The notes under the pieces: model-generated
Databases searched by the model: none
Told to the model about the DNA's origin: nothing
Seen by the model: only the letters and a program-made list of their open reading frames with translations
Part shown: one piece after another, positions 5,338-13,240 of the stretch
Layout of the letters: every line of letters begins with the position of its first letter
How positions within the stretch are numbered: position 1 is the stretch's first letter
Origin: Dehalococcoidales bacterium
GTDB lineage: Bacteria > Chloroflexota > Dehalococcoidia > Dehalococcoidales > UBA5760
Direction of reading: 5' to 3'
DNA length: 13,990 nt
Assembly (NCBI GenBank): GCA_028717305.1
Contig: JAQUOC010000027.1
Coordinates: 1-13,990, forward strand
Translations under genes and position numbers: made by a program

Positions 5338-7305
5338 ATGAACGAGATAACAATAACAGTAAATGGTAAGCAGGTCAAAGGAAAAGCAGGCAGCACTGTT
5401 CTTGAAGTCTGTCAGGCTAACGGTATTGATATACCAACACTTTGTCACCTTGACGGACTGAGTGATGTCGGTGCCTGCCGAATGTGTGTTGTAGAAATCG
5501 CAAAGGAAAGGAGGCCGGTTCCCTCCTGCACCTATCCCGCCCGCGACGGACTGGTGGTACAGACCCACACCGAAAAGCTGGAAAAATACCGGCGCCAGAT
5601 ACTGGAGCTTATCTTCACCGAACACAACCACTTCTGCATGTTCTGTGAAAAGAGCGGGGACTGCGAGCTGCAAAAGCTGGGCTATCAATACCAGATGGAC
5701 AACGTGCGCTACTCCTATGCTTTGCCCTCCCTATCGGTAGATTCGTTGAATGAATACTTCACAATCGACCACAACCGCTGTATCCTCTGCGGCCGCTGTA
5801 TCCGAGCCTGCCGTGAAATAGCGGCGGTCAACACTCTTGACTTCGGGCAGCGGGGCTGGAAGACCACGGTGGTGGCTGATTTGAATCAGCCGCTGGGTGA
5901 ATCATCCTGTCTCAACTGCGGGCCTTGTGTTCAGGCCTGTCCTACCGGCGCCATCTTTAATAAGATCAATCTCTACAAAGGCGTAACCGAAGACTGTGAG
6001 CAGATCGCGACCGTTTGCCCTGACTGCGGGGTAGGCTGTGAACTGAATGTACTGGTAAGAGATAACAACCTGATCAGGATTGATGCTCCCGATTTGACCA
6101 GCACGAGAGGGGCTCTGTGCCGAATGGGCCGTTTTGAACTACTCGAACAAACACAATCCAGAGTTACCTCGCCTCTGGTACGGATCAAGGATTGTGATTT
6201 TGAAGAGTGCAGCCTGGACAGCGCGGCACAACGGATTAGCGCGGGGCTGAAAGAGACAAAGGATAGCTTCGCCGGTATGGTTTCCACCAAGCTCCCCAGT
6301 GAAACACTCTCTATGTTCCACAAGTTTATTTCAGACGTAATCGGCAGTGACTCAATTGATACCCCGGATGGAGCCAGCTACCGCATAATCAGCGAGGGCA
6401 TCGCCAAGTTTGCCGGCAAAGGCAAGGGGCTGGATATCGAGTGTTCTATCGAGGAGATACCGGGAGCGGATTGTATTCTGGTAATCGGGTCCGATCCGGA
6501 GACGACTAATCCTGTGGTCGGTACTCTCATCCGCCGTGCCGCCGGTCAGGGCAAAGCAAAACTGGTAACGGTGCACCCGTCCAGAGACGCTTTCCCTCTC
6601 TGGACCGACCTCTGGTTAAAGCCAAAGGCAGGTAGTGAAACAGCTCTGCTCAACGGGCTGACCAAGATCATCCTCGACAAAGGCCTGGCTAAATCAGGAA
6701 AAGCTGATGCACTTAAAACCTCTCTCAACCAGTGTGAGATAAGCGAAGTTGCCCGAACCGCTGGTATAGATAAGGAGACCTTAGAGGAAGCAGCGGAGAT
6801 ATACGCCCAGGCCGAGCGTGGTATCATCATCTACGGAGAGAATCTTATCGCCAACGGCGGCGCTGACGCGGTTGCCGCTATTCTCAACCTGGCCAGCATC
6901 ACGGCGAATCAGGTGGGCAACAGCTTAAGAGTTGTTTCTCTCAAATCCGGTGCCAACAGCCGCGGCGCCTGGGAGTTGGGACTAGCCAAGGGCATCAAGC
7001 AGGACAAGCCGAAGGGCCTCTATCTACTACTTTCCGACGACACGGTAGATGAGAAACTACTTAACCGGCTTAAGGAGATCGACTTTCTGGTGGTCCAGGC
7101 AAGCTACCACTCACCGGTTACCGCTATCGCCGATGTGGTGCTACCATCACCGATATGGGCGGAGCGAGAAGGTAAGTATGTCGATATGAGCGGACGGGCA
7201 CTGGAAGTCAAGCAGGTATTAGAACCCGGAGAAGGTGTACTTCAGGATAAAGAGATACTGATGGCAGTTTCTCAACAAATGGGAAAAGAGTTGGTATTAC
7301 GCTAG
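5338..7305 (+). CDS. NuoG/HydA-like iron-sulfur subunit with molybdopterin-oxidoreductase-like C-terminal half
   Basis: The 655-residue protein is the electron-wire subunit. In order it has a plant-type [2Fe-2S] domain (C36, C47, C50, C64); a His-Cys3 [4Fe-4S] site (H96, C100, C103, C109); two ferredoxin-type [4Fe-4S] clusters (C148/C151/C154/C158 and C191/C194/C197/C201); an N7-type [4Fe-4S] site (C227, C230, C234, C261); then a molybdopterin-oxidoreductase-like region from about 270 to the end, including GSDPETTNP (384-392) and ADVVLPSPIWAEREG (598-612). I see no obvious catalytic Sec/Cys for formate dehydrogenase, so this half is probably structural as in NuoG. No H-cluster domain is present, unlike HydA of [FeFe] bifurcating hydrogenases. 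It starts 3 bases after the fusion gene with a GGAGG site inside that gene's 3' end. In this operon it should carry electrons between HoxY and the flavin subunits. Confidence 0.92.
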   Translation: MNEITITVNGKQVKGKAGSTVLEVCQANGIDIPTLCHLDGLSDVGACRMCVVEIAKERRPVPSCTYPARDGLVVQTHTEKLEKYRRQILELIFTEHNHFCMFCEKSGDCELQKLGYQYQMDNVRYSYALPSLSVDSLNEYFTIDHNRCILCGRCIRACREIAAVNTLDFGQRGWKTTVVADLNQPLGESSCLNCGPCVQACPTGAIFNKINLYKGVTEDCEQIATVCPDCGVGCELNVLVRDNNLIRIDAPDLTSTRGALCRMGRFELLEQTQSRVTSPLVRIKDCDFEECSLDSAAQRISAGLKETKDSFAGMVSTKLPSETLSMFHKFISDVIGSDSIDTPDGASYRIISEGIAKFAGKGKGLDIECSIEEIPGADCILVIGSDPETTNPVVGTLIRRAAGQGKAKLVTVHPSRDAFPLWTDLWLKPKAGSETALLNGLTKIILDKGLAKSGKADALKTSLNQCEISEVARTAGIDKETLEEAAEIYAQAERGIIIYGENLIANGGADAVAAILNLASITANQVGNSLRVVSLKSGANSRGAWELGLAKGIKQDKPKGLYLLLSDDTVDEKLLNRLKEIDFLVVQASYHSPVTAIADVVLPSPIWAEREGKYVDMSGRALEVKQVLEPGEGVLQDKEILMAVSQQMGKELVLR

Positions 7306-7315
7306 GGGGTTAACA

Positions 7316-7849
7316 GTGGCAAAGGTAAAAGTTATTTCAGCATGGTTGGATGCCTGTGCAGGGTGTCATATGTCCTTCCTGGACATTGACGAAGCGATTA
7401 TCGGACTGGCAGATAAGATAGAGTTGCTTCCCACACCGATAACCGATTTCAAGGAGTTTACCCCGGCCGATGTAGGGATTATCGAGGGGGCAATCAGCAA
7501 CGAACATGACGAAGAAGTAGCCAAACAGATTCGCGCTAACTGTAAGATACTGATGGTATGGGGCGATTGTGCCGTTTTCGGCGGTATAGTCAGTATGCGT
7601 AACCTGTTCAGCAACGAAGAAGTCCTTGACAGATACTACAGTACCGAGAGCACTACTAGCAACAGTAAGGTTCCCTGCTCAGAAGAGCTGCCGCCGCTGG
7701 TAAAGGTGAAACCGATAAACCAGGTGGTCAAGGTTGACTGTTACGTCCCCGGTTGCCCGCCCAGTGCGAAGGCGATTCTGTACGCGCTATCCGAGCTCCT
7801 GGAGGGTAGGATACCGGTGCTACCAAGCGAGACAATGAGGTACGACTAA
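7316..7849 (+). CDS. hoxY: [NiFe]-hydrogenase small subunit, HoxY/HydS type
   Basis: The 177-residue small subunit receives electrons from the nickel-iron site in the large subunit through a proximal [4Fe-4S] cluster. Ligands visible are C14 and C17 (CAGC), C85 (GDC) and C147 (PGCPP). C142 lies nearby, and C121 is in a variable insertion. There is no twin-arginine signal and no C-terminal half for medial and distal clusters, so it is the short cytoplasmic form found in group 3 hydrogenases. Translation begins at GTG 7316 after a GGGGG-type ribosome-binding site at about 7304-7309, ten bases after the preceding gene. Electrons would pass next to the clusters of the NuoG-like subunit. Family and role are confident. 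The exact subgroup (NAD-linked 3d versus bifurcating HydS-like) cannot be settled by eye. Confidence 0.95.
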   Translation: MAKVKVISAWLDACAGCHMSFLDIDEAIIGLADKIELLPTPITDFKEFTPADVGIIEGAISNEHDEEVAKQIRANCKILMVWGDCAVFGGIVSMRNLFSNEEVLDRYYSTESTTSNSKVPCSEELPPLVKVKPINQVVKVDCYVPGCPPSAKAILYALSELLEGRIPVLPSETMRYD

Positions 7850-7872
7850 GGTCCGAGATAAAGGGGGATATT

Positions 7873-9297
7873 ATGACCAAGAAAATTGTTATTGAGCCGG
7901 TTACCCGAATCGAGGGGCACGGCAAAGTTACCATCCATCTCAACGAACAGGGTAATGTAGATAAGACCTATCTTCACGTTACTCAGGTGAGAGGTTTTGA
8001 GAAGTTTTGTGAAGGAAGGCTCTTCTGGGAAATGCCGGTAATTACTCCCCGAATCTGCGGCATCTGCCCGGTAAGCCACCACCTGGCGGCAGCCAAGGCT
8101 GGAGATGCCATCCTGGGAGTTAAACTAACGCCTACTGCCGATAAGCTGCGTCGGCTGCTTCATATGGCGCAGATGGTCCAGTCTCACGCGCTTCACTTTT
8201 TCCACCTGGCCAGCCCCGACCTGATCTTCGGTATGGAAGCCGACCCGGCAAAACGGAACGTCATCGGGGTTATTGCCGCAATGCCCGATGCTGCCGTGAA
8301 GGGAGTCAAACTACGCGCTTTCGGACAGAAGATAATAGAGGCAATGGGAGACAAGAGAGTCCATCCCAATGCCGCTGTACCGGGGGGAATGAACCGCGCC
8401 CTGCACAGTGACAAACGTGATGAAATCTTAAGCCAGATTGATGATATTATTGCCGACTGCCAGTTTGCCGTTGACCTGTTCAAAGACTACTGCAATAAAA
8501 ACAACGAGGTTGCCGAAAGCTTCGCTGATTTTAAGAGCGGTTATCTCGGGCTGGTCGATGATAACGGTAATGCCGAGTACTACGACGGTAAACTCAGGCT
8601 GAAGGACCAGGACGGCATGACACTGGAAGACGACGTGGCCCCGGAAGACTACCTCTCCATCATTGAGGAAAAGGTCGAAGACTGGTCTTACCTCAAGTTC
8701 CCCTACTACAAGAAAATGGGCTACCCCGCCGGTATGTACCGGGTAGGTCCGCTGGGACGACTGAATGTCGCCGACGGCTGCACCACTCCCCTGGCAGACA
8801 AGGAGTTCAAGGAATTCAAGAAGCTGGGGAAAAACGGTATACTGCAAGGGTCACTATACTATCATTATGCCCGGCTGATCGAAATGCTTAACTGCGCCGA
8901 AGAGATAAAGGCGCTTACCGGGGACAAGGACATCTGCTCGACAGACATCTGGCTTAACTCGGACTGTCTGAACGAGGAGGGAGTCGGAGTAATCGAGGCA
9001 CCCCGGGGGACACTCTTCCATCACTACTGGGTAGACAAAACCGGTAAGATGCTCAAGGCCAACCTGATTGTAGCCACCGGCCACAACAACCTGGCCATGA
9101 ATCGTGCCGTCAACGAAGTAGCCCATGCCTTCATCAAGGACGGTAAGGTAACCGAAGGAATACTTAACCGTGTTGAGGTCGCCATCCGCTGCTACGACCC
9201 ATGCCTCTCCTGTTCTTCGCACGCTCTGGGCCATATGCCCCTGGAGCTCACTATCCATGAGGCGGACGGGAGCATTCGCCAAGTTTTAAGGAGCTAG
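7873..9297 (+). CDS. hoxH: [NiFe]-hydrogenase large (catalytic) subunit, HoxH/HydL type
   Basis: The 474-residue protein holds the Ni-Fe(CN)2CO active site that interconverts H2 with protons and electrons. Four nickel-binding cysteines are present: C62 and C65 in RICGICPVSHH near the N-terminus, and C444 and C447 in DPCLSCSSH near the C-terminus. The conserved TRIEGHGK (11-18) is also intact. Maturation should cut after H450, removing 24 residues beginning ALGHMPLE; the matching protease is the next gene. Length and motifs fit the cytoplasmic group 3 family. The ATG at 7873 follows an AAGGGGG site. Together with the small subunit it forms the hydrogenase module onto which the three diaphorase-like subunits attach. 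No residue needed for catalysis appears missing. Confidence 0.96.
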   Translation: MTKKIVIEPVTRIEGHGKVTIHLNEQGNVDKTYLHVTQVRGFEKFCEGRLFWEMPVITPRICGICPVSHHLAAAKAGDAILGVKLTPTADKLRRLLHMAQMVQSHALHFFHLASPDLIFGMEADPAKRNVIGVIAAMPDAAVKGVKLRAFGQKIIEAMGDKRVHPNAAVPGGMNRALHSDKRDEILSQIDDIIADCQFAVDLFKDYCNKNNEVAESFADFKSGYLGLVDDNGNAEYYDGKLRLKDQDGMTLEDDVAPEDYLSIIEEKVEDWSYLKFPYYKKMGYPAGMYRVGPLGRLNVADGCTTPLADKEFKEFKKLGKNGILQGSLYYHYARLIEMLNCAEEIKALTGDKDICSTDIWLNSDCLNEEGVGVIEAPRGTLFHHYWVDKTGKMLKANLIVATGHNNLAMNRAVNEVAHAFIKDGKVTEGILNRVEVAIRCYDPCLSCSSHALGHMPLELTIHEADGSIRQVLRS

Positions 9298-9306
9298 CAG
9301 TAACAG

Positions 9307-9771
9307 ATGAAGACCCTGGTGCTGGGTATCGGTAATTCGATCCTGGGAGACGATGGCGTCGGAGTGCGTGTCGCTCAGGAGTTAGCCGGGAAGATTAAGA
9401 ACGATAATATTGATGTCAGGGATGTCGGCATAGATGGTTTGAACCTGTTGGAGCTGATTCTGGGATACGATAAGCTGATCGTGATTGATGCTGTTCTGAC
9501 AGAGAGAGAAAAGGTAGGTGAAGTCTACCGGTTCAAGCCGGAGAAGGTCTACGATCCTTCACGCTCGGCTATCTCACCACACCACTTCAACCTGGCAACC
9601 ACGATTGAAATAGGGAAAAAGCTCTTTCCGGGGAGGATGCCGAAAGAAGTCATCGCCTTCGCCGTAGGTACTGAGGAAGCCACTATGGTTACCGAAGAAA
9701 TGACCGGCAGAGTCAAGAATGCTCTACCCATAGTGGTAAACCTCGTTCTGGAAGAGCTCAATCTGAATTAA
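9307..9771 (+). CDS. Hydrogenase maturation endopeptidase (HoxW/HycI/HybD family)
   Basis: The 154-residue protein belongs to the nickel-dependent peptidases that remove the C-terminal extension of the hydrogenase large subunit after nickel is inserted. It starts with LGIGNSILGDDGVGV (6-20). The three expected nickel-sensing residues are visible as D16, D61 (VIDA) and H92 (SPHHFNL), in the same spacing as HybD. Length is normal. It is the last gene of the structural operon, nine bases after the large subunit, so its probable substrate is that protein's 24-residue tail. An AAGGAG site lies somewhat far upstream (about 13 bases), which may mean lower translation than the subunits. A strong hairpin follows. 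The specific symbol (hoxW or other) cannot be decided. Confidence 0.93.
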   Translation: MKTLVLGIGNSILGDDGVGVRVAQELAGKIKNDNIDVRDVGIDGLNLLELILGYDKLIVIDAVLTEREKVGEVYRFKPEKVYDPSRSAISPHHFNLATTIEIGKKLFPGRMPKEVIAFAVGTEEATMVTEEMTGRVKNALPIVVNLVLEELNLN

Positions 9772-9780
9772 CTGGCTTAT

Positions 9781-9833
9781 AGCTGCACCAGCCGATTGTT
9801 ATTAACCTAACGCTTGGCTGGTGCAGTTTATTT
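9781..9833 (+). terminator. Hairpin terminator of the hydrogenase operon
   Basis: CTGCACCAGCC (9783-9793) pairs perfectly with GGCTGGTGCAG (9816-9826), extended by G-T and A-T pairs, with a loop of about 22 bases, followed by TTTATTT (9827-9833). It lies just after the protease gene and between two convergent operons. The reverse strand forms the same stem but has no clear U tract, so it may stop leftward hyp transcription less well. Confidence 0.75.
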
Positions 9834-9852
9834 CCTACCCAGTTAAAGACAA

Positions 9853-10506
9853 TTAGGGCTTCCTGCCCATCTGTATAAGAAGCCAGGAGAGCCACCGGTC
9901 AATACCCTGTCCGCTGGTACAGGATATCGGAAAGACCTCTACCTTTTCGTTGATGCCCTTTACTGCCTGAGAAAAAGTCTCGAGGTCGAAATCAAGATAA
10001 GGCTTGAGGTCGATCTTGTTCAGCAGAACGACATCCACTGTGTGAAACATGAGAGGGTACTTGAACGGCTTATCATGTCCCTCAGGTGTGCTTGACACCA
10101 ATACCTTCTTATGGTCGCCGATGGTGAATTCGGCAGGACAGACCAGATTTCCCACATTCTCAATAAGAAGCAGGTCGATATCATCAAGAGCCATATTAAC
10201 CAGGGCAGTTTGAATCATATTAGCATCAAGGTGGCAGCCGCCGCCGGTGTTTATCTGAACCACAGGGACACCCTCCTTCCCCACCTTCTCGGCATCCACG
10301 CTTGAAGTGATATCTCCTTCAATAACACCAATCCTGATCTTATCCTTCAGCCTCCTTATCGTCTCCAGAATAAGGCTGGTTTTACCGGCACCGGGGGAGG
10401 CCATTATATTCACAGCAAATACGTTATTTTTTTCCAGTAAGGCATGGTTCCTTTCCGCTATCTCGTCATTAGCACTGAGAATGTTTTTGAGTACTTTTAT
10501 TTCCAT
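9853..10506 (-). CDS. hypB: HypB, GTPase for nickel insertion into hydrogenase
   Basis: The 217-residue GTPase works with HypA to deliver nickel to the hydrogenase large subunit. It shows Walker A SPGAGKTS (37-44), a switch region with GDITSSVDA (64-72), NTGGGCHLD (86-94) and NKID (163-166). The G-domain metal site is present as C91, H92 and C123, with the 31-residue His-to-Cys spacing of E. coli HypB. It lacks both the N-terminal CxxCGC high-affinity nickel motif and the histidine-rich stretch that some homologues use for storage, so it appears to be the minimal form. The ATG at 10506 follows GAGGTG. It is the last gene of the hyp operon, 75 bases after hypA, with a hairpin between them. Confidence 0.96.
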   Translation of the reverse strand: MEIKVLKNILSANDEIAERNHALLEKNNVFAVNIMASPGAGKTSLILETIRRLKDKIRIGVIEGDITSSVDAEKVGKEGVPVVQINTGGGCHLDANMIQTALVNMALDDIDLLLIENVGNLVCPAEFTIGDHKKVLVSSTPEGHDKPFKYPLMFHTVDVVLLNKIDLKPYLDFDLETFSQAVKGINEKVEVFPISCTSGQGIDRWLSWLLIQMGRKP

Positions 10507-10527
10507 CTATGCCACCTCAATATTTTT

Positions 10528-10562
10528 TATCAGGGCTTTTCGCCAATTACTTTACCCTGATA
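10528..10562 (-). repeat. Inverted repeat in the hypA-hypB spacer
   Basis: TATCAGGG (10528-10535) and CCCTGATA (10555-10562) form a perfect 8-bp stem with a 19-base loop. In the leftward mRNA it is followed by an A run rather than U, then the hypB ribosome-binding site, so it is not a normal terminator. It could protect or process the transcript or tune hypB expression. Confidence 0.45.
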
Positions 10563-10581
10563 CCTGCTAATTTACCGATAA

Positions 10582-10923
10582 CTACTCGACTTCAATGCTC
10601 TCCACAAAAAGCTCCTTGCCGTCGGTAATTTCTATGCTATCCCGTCCACAACCAGGACAGGACCAGTCAAATTCCTTGAGCGTGAAGACCCGGGCACAGT
10701 TCCTGCAGCGTGCCTTTGCCGGCACCCTGGTGAAGGAGACGGAAGCACCCTCGGCAATAGTATCCTTGACCAGAAAATCAAAGTAGAACTGAACTGACTC
10801 CTCAACAAAACCGGACAAATCACCGACGGACAGCTTGACTGACAAAATCCGCTCAGCCCCCGCCCTCTCCGCCTGCTCCAGAACGATATCAAGCATACTC
10901 TGTGTGATAGCAAGTTCATGCAT
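10582..10923 (-). CDS. hypA: HypA, nickel metallochaperone
   Basis: The 113-residue protein hands nickel to hydrogenase together with HypB. The N-terminal Met-His-Glu (MHE) is the nickel site, and the zinc-finger cysteines C73, C76 (CRNC) and C89, C92 (CPGC) are complete. Length is standard. The start codon at 10921-10923 lies one base beyond the hypE stop, so translation is probably coupled. No deviation from the family is seen. Confidence 0.97.
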   Translation of the reverse strand: MHELAITQSMLDIVLEQAERAGAERILSVKLSVGDLSGFVEESVQFYFDFLVKDTIAEGASVSFTRVPAKARCRNCARVFTLKEFDWSCPGCGRDSIEITDGKELFVESIEVE

Positions 10924-10924
10924 T

Positions 10925-11941
10925 CTAACAAATCCTCGGTAGCGGGTCTCCGACCAGCATGTCGACTATCCGGGAAGTTCCCAGTCCGGTCCTCATTACT
11001 ACCCGGCCGGGGTTCTCCGACAACACCTCACCAACGATGGCAGCCTCTTTCCCGTAGCAGTTTGCCCGCATTGCCTTGAGGACTACTCCGGCATCCCGTG
11101 CCGGCACCACCGCAACCAGCTTACCTTCATTGGCAAGGTATAGAGGATCAAGGCCGAGCATCTCGCAGGCGCCCAGGACCTCTTCCCGCACCGGAATTTT
11201 CTCCTCCTCGATCCGGATGCCCACACCCGACTGACCGGCTACCTCGTTCAAGGTAGCCGCCAGCCCACCACGGGTAGGGTCACGCAGGCAACGTATACTA
11301 GAGCTAGCGGCTATCATCTCCGCCACCAGGCTACCCAGCGGCGCGCAATCGCTCTCAAGGTCGGTGGCAAAACTCAATCCTTCCCGCTTGCTCAGCACGG
11401 CGATGCTGTGATCGCCGATATTTCCACTCAAGATCACCTTATCTCCCGGACTGGCATTACTGCCGGAAATATTGACCCCCTCCGGCACCACACCGATACC
11501 AGCCGTATTGATAAAGAGCCCGTCAGCACTACCCCGGCTGACTACCTTGGTATCCCCGGTGATAATCTTCACCCCGGCTTCTTCAGCCGCCCTCTGGATG
11601 GAAGCTACCACTCGATCCAGATCACTCATAGCAAGCCCTTCTTCGATAATAAAAGCTAGGCTTAAGTAAAGAGGCCTGGCCCCCGACATGGCCAGGTCAT
11701 TGACCGTACCGCAGACTGCCAGCCTGCCGATATCACCCCCAGGGAAAAAGATGGGGCTAACGACATGACTATCCGTAGTAAATGCAAGTTTACCGCTGAA
11801 GTCAAAGACGGCAGAATCATCCAGTCTGGCCAGCAGCGGATTATTCAGGACCTTGAGGAAGCTCTTCTCAACCAGCTCACGGGCCAGGCTACCGCCGCTA
11901 CCATGAGTGAGCAAAATTCTATCCGGCAAGATCTCCTCCAT
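10925..11941 (-). CDS. hypE: HypE, carbamoyl dehydratase making the cyanide ligands
   Basis: HypE takes a carbamoyl group from HypF on its C-terminal cysteine and dehydrates it with ATP to thiocyanate, the source of the iron cyanide ligands. The protein (338 residues from the ATG at 11941) begins near ILLTHGSGG, contains the AIR-synthase-type motifs FTTDSHVV and GDTKVV, a DPTRGGLAATLNE block, and ends in the obligatory PRIC with the acceptor cysteine last. The start overlaps the end of hypD by 23 bases. An alternative is a TTG at 11929, where a GGAGG (11935-11939) sits five bases upstream and the protein would begin PDRILLTHGSGG. The ATG itself has no good ribosome-binding site. A longer TTG-initiated form from 12022 is unlikely, as its extra residues do not resemble HypE. 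Confidence 0.95.
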   Translation of the reverse strand: MEEILPDRILLTHGSGGSLARELVEKSFLKVLNNPLLARLDDSAVFDFSGKLAFTTDSHVVSPIFFPGGDIGRLAVCGTVNDLAMSGARPLYLSLAFIIEEGLAMSDLDRVVASIQRAAEEAGVKIITGDTKVVSRGSADGLFINTAGIGVVPEGVNISGSNASPGDKVILSGNIGDHSIAVLSKREGLSFATDLESDCAPLGSLVAEMIAASSSIRCLRDPTRGGLAATLNEVAGQSGVGIRIEEEKIPVREEVLGACEMLGLDPLYLANEGKLVAVVPARDAGVVLKAMRANCYGKEAAIVGEVLSENPGRVVMRTGLGTSRIVDMLVGDPLPRIC

Positions 11942-13013
11942 AAAGGTAATGTGCGGAGCAGCTACCCTCTGATGAGACCATACACGGCCCAACCGGGTGC
12001 TCCGGCGTACAGATACCGGCAAAAAGGGAACAGTCCCGGGGGACCTTGGTCCCCCTCAGAATTTCACCGCAGATACAGCCCTCGGGTTCTTGGGCAGGCT
12101 CGGTAGCAATATCAAAAGCCAGTTCAGCATCGAATTGACGGTATTCTCTCCTTAACTTCAAGCCGCTTGCAGGAAGCTCCCCCATCCCCCGCCAGCGGGC
12201 CGGAGCCGGCTCGAACACTTTTTCCATCAGCTTGATGGCCTCCGGGTTTCCCTCCGGGCGAACTCCCCGCCGGTAAGCAATCTCAACCTTAGCCTCTCCC
12301 CGTTCGATCTGGTCTACCAGCATGCTGACACACTGCAGTATATCCACCGGTTCGAAGCCGGAGATAACACACGGAATATGGTATTCCCGGGCGATAACCT
12401 CCCAGGGATATGAGCCGATAATAGCACTTACATGTCCCGGACAGACCAGCCCGTTCAACCTGACCTCACCGGAATCAAGGATGGCACGGATTACGGGAGG
12501 ACAGAGCTTATGTAAAGAAAGGACATAATAGTTATCTATCCCCTCTTGCATAGCCTGGATAACAGAGGCGGCGACAGTCGGGGCGGTAGTCTCAAAACCG
12601 ATACCGAGGAATACAACGGATTTGTCGGTATTCTCACTGGCTATCTTAACGGCATCCAGAGTGGAATAAACCATACGGACATCAGCACCGCCGGCTTTAG
12701 CTTCCTGCAAACTCGAGCGGCTTCCCGGGATCTTCAGCATATCGCCGAAGGTAACAATGATTACACCGGGAACCTGCGACAGGGCAATCGCCCTGTCTAT
12801 ATCAGCATTAGCAGTTACACAGACAGGACAGCCGGGACCGGAAACCATCTCCAGGGTAGACGGAAGCATCTGACGAATGCCGTGCTTAAAAATGGCCACC
12901 GTATGGCCGCCACAGAACTCCATAAGACGGGCCGGGGTCCGTGACCGAAGCCGTATCTGTGAAAGCAGCCCTGAGGCCAACTTGCTGCTGCGAAATTCAG
13001 TAATGAATCTCAA
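11919..13013 (-). CDS. hypD: HypD, Fe-S scaffold for assembling Fe(CN)2CO
   Basis: HypD, with HypC, is the platform on which the iron receives its cyanide and carbonyl ligands. The 364-residue protein has the three signature regions: FCGGHT (33-38), GPGCPVC (59-65) and a GIGFETTAP loop; the C-terminal cysteine-rich segment (C313, C315, C328, C335, C344, C352) holds the [4Fe-4S] cluster ligands. Length is normal. Translation starts at a TTG (13011-13013) that overlaps the hypC stop by four bases (TTGA). A GAGGAG at 13019-13024 lies five bases upstream, which makes this unusual start convincing and suggests coupled translation with hypC. Confidence 0.96.
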   Translation of the reverse strand: MRFITEFRSSKLASGLLSQIRLRSRTPARLMEFCGGHTVAIFKHGIRQMLPSTLEMVSGPGCPVCVTANADIDRAIALSQVPGVIIVTFGDMLKIPGSRSSLQEAKAGGADVRMVYSTLDAVKIASENTDKSVVFLGIGFETTAPTVAASVIQAMQEGIDNYYVLSLHKLCPPVIRAILDSGEVRLNGLVCPGHVSAIIGSYPWEVIAREYHIPCVISGFEPVDILQCVSMLVDQIERGEAKVEIAYRRGVRPEGNPEAIKLMEKVFEPAPARWRGMGELPASGLKLRREYRQFDAELAFDIATEPAQEPEGCICGEILRGTKVPRDCSLFAGICTPEHPVGPCMVSSEGSCSAHYLYGGDLAG

Positions 13014-13240
13014 CCCGACTCCTCGACAAGATGGGCCATCTCATCCAAAATTCTCAGGGTCTCCTCAGCCTCCTTCTGGTCCATAATGCTGATAGCATAA
13101 CCGGTGTGGACTATAGCATAATCACCCACTCTGGCTTCCGGAGTCAACTGCAAGCTGATGCGGCGGCTTATTCCACCTATTTCCACTTCAGCTTCCATAC
13201 CATCAACGGATTTAATCAGTGCCGGTATCGCTAGACACAT
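13010..13240 (-). CDS. hypC: HypC, hydrogenase assembly chaperone
   Basis: The 76-residue chaperone binds HypD and later the hydrogenase large-subunit precursor, carrying the iron group. It starts MCLAIP, with C2 the essential cysteine exposed after Met removal, and contains H45 in the VHTGYAI motif. The ATG at 13238-13240 follows AAGGAAGGG and overlaps the end of hypF by ten bases. Length is typical. Only one HypC-type protein is seen in the window, fitting a single hydrogenase served by this cluster. Confidence 0.97.
   Translation of the reverse strand: MCLAIPALIKSVDGMEAEVEIGGISRRISLQLTPEARVGDYAIVHTGYAISIMDQKEAEETLRILDEMAHLVEESG
13019..13024 (-). promoter_or_regulatory. Ribosome-binding site supporting the TTG start of hypD
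   Basis: The - strand reads GAGGAG inside the last codons of hypC, five bases before the TTG at 13011-13013. With the TTGA stop/start overlap it decides the hypD start. Confidence 0.7.

Noticed and set aside
5338..7305. Formate dehydrogenase catalytic subunit
   Set aside because: It has formate-dehydrogenase-like regions but no visible catalytic Cys/Sec, and it sits between flavin subunits and hoxY, as a NuoG/HydA-like subunit should.
11942..12022. Extended hypE start at a TTG at 12022
   Set aside because: The added 27 residues lie wholly in the hypD coding region and resemble nothing in HypE, which normally starts close to the HGSGG motif.
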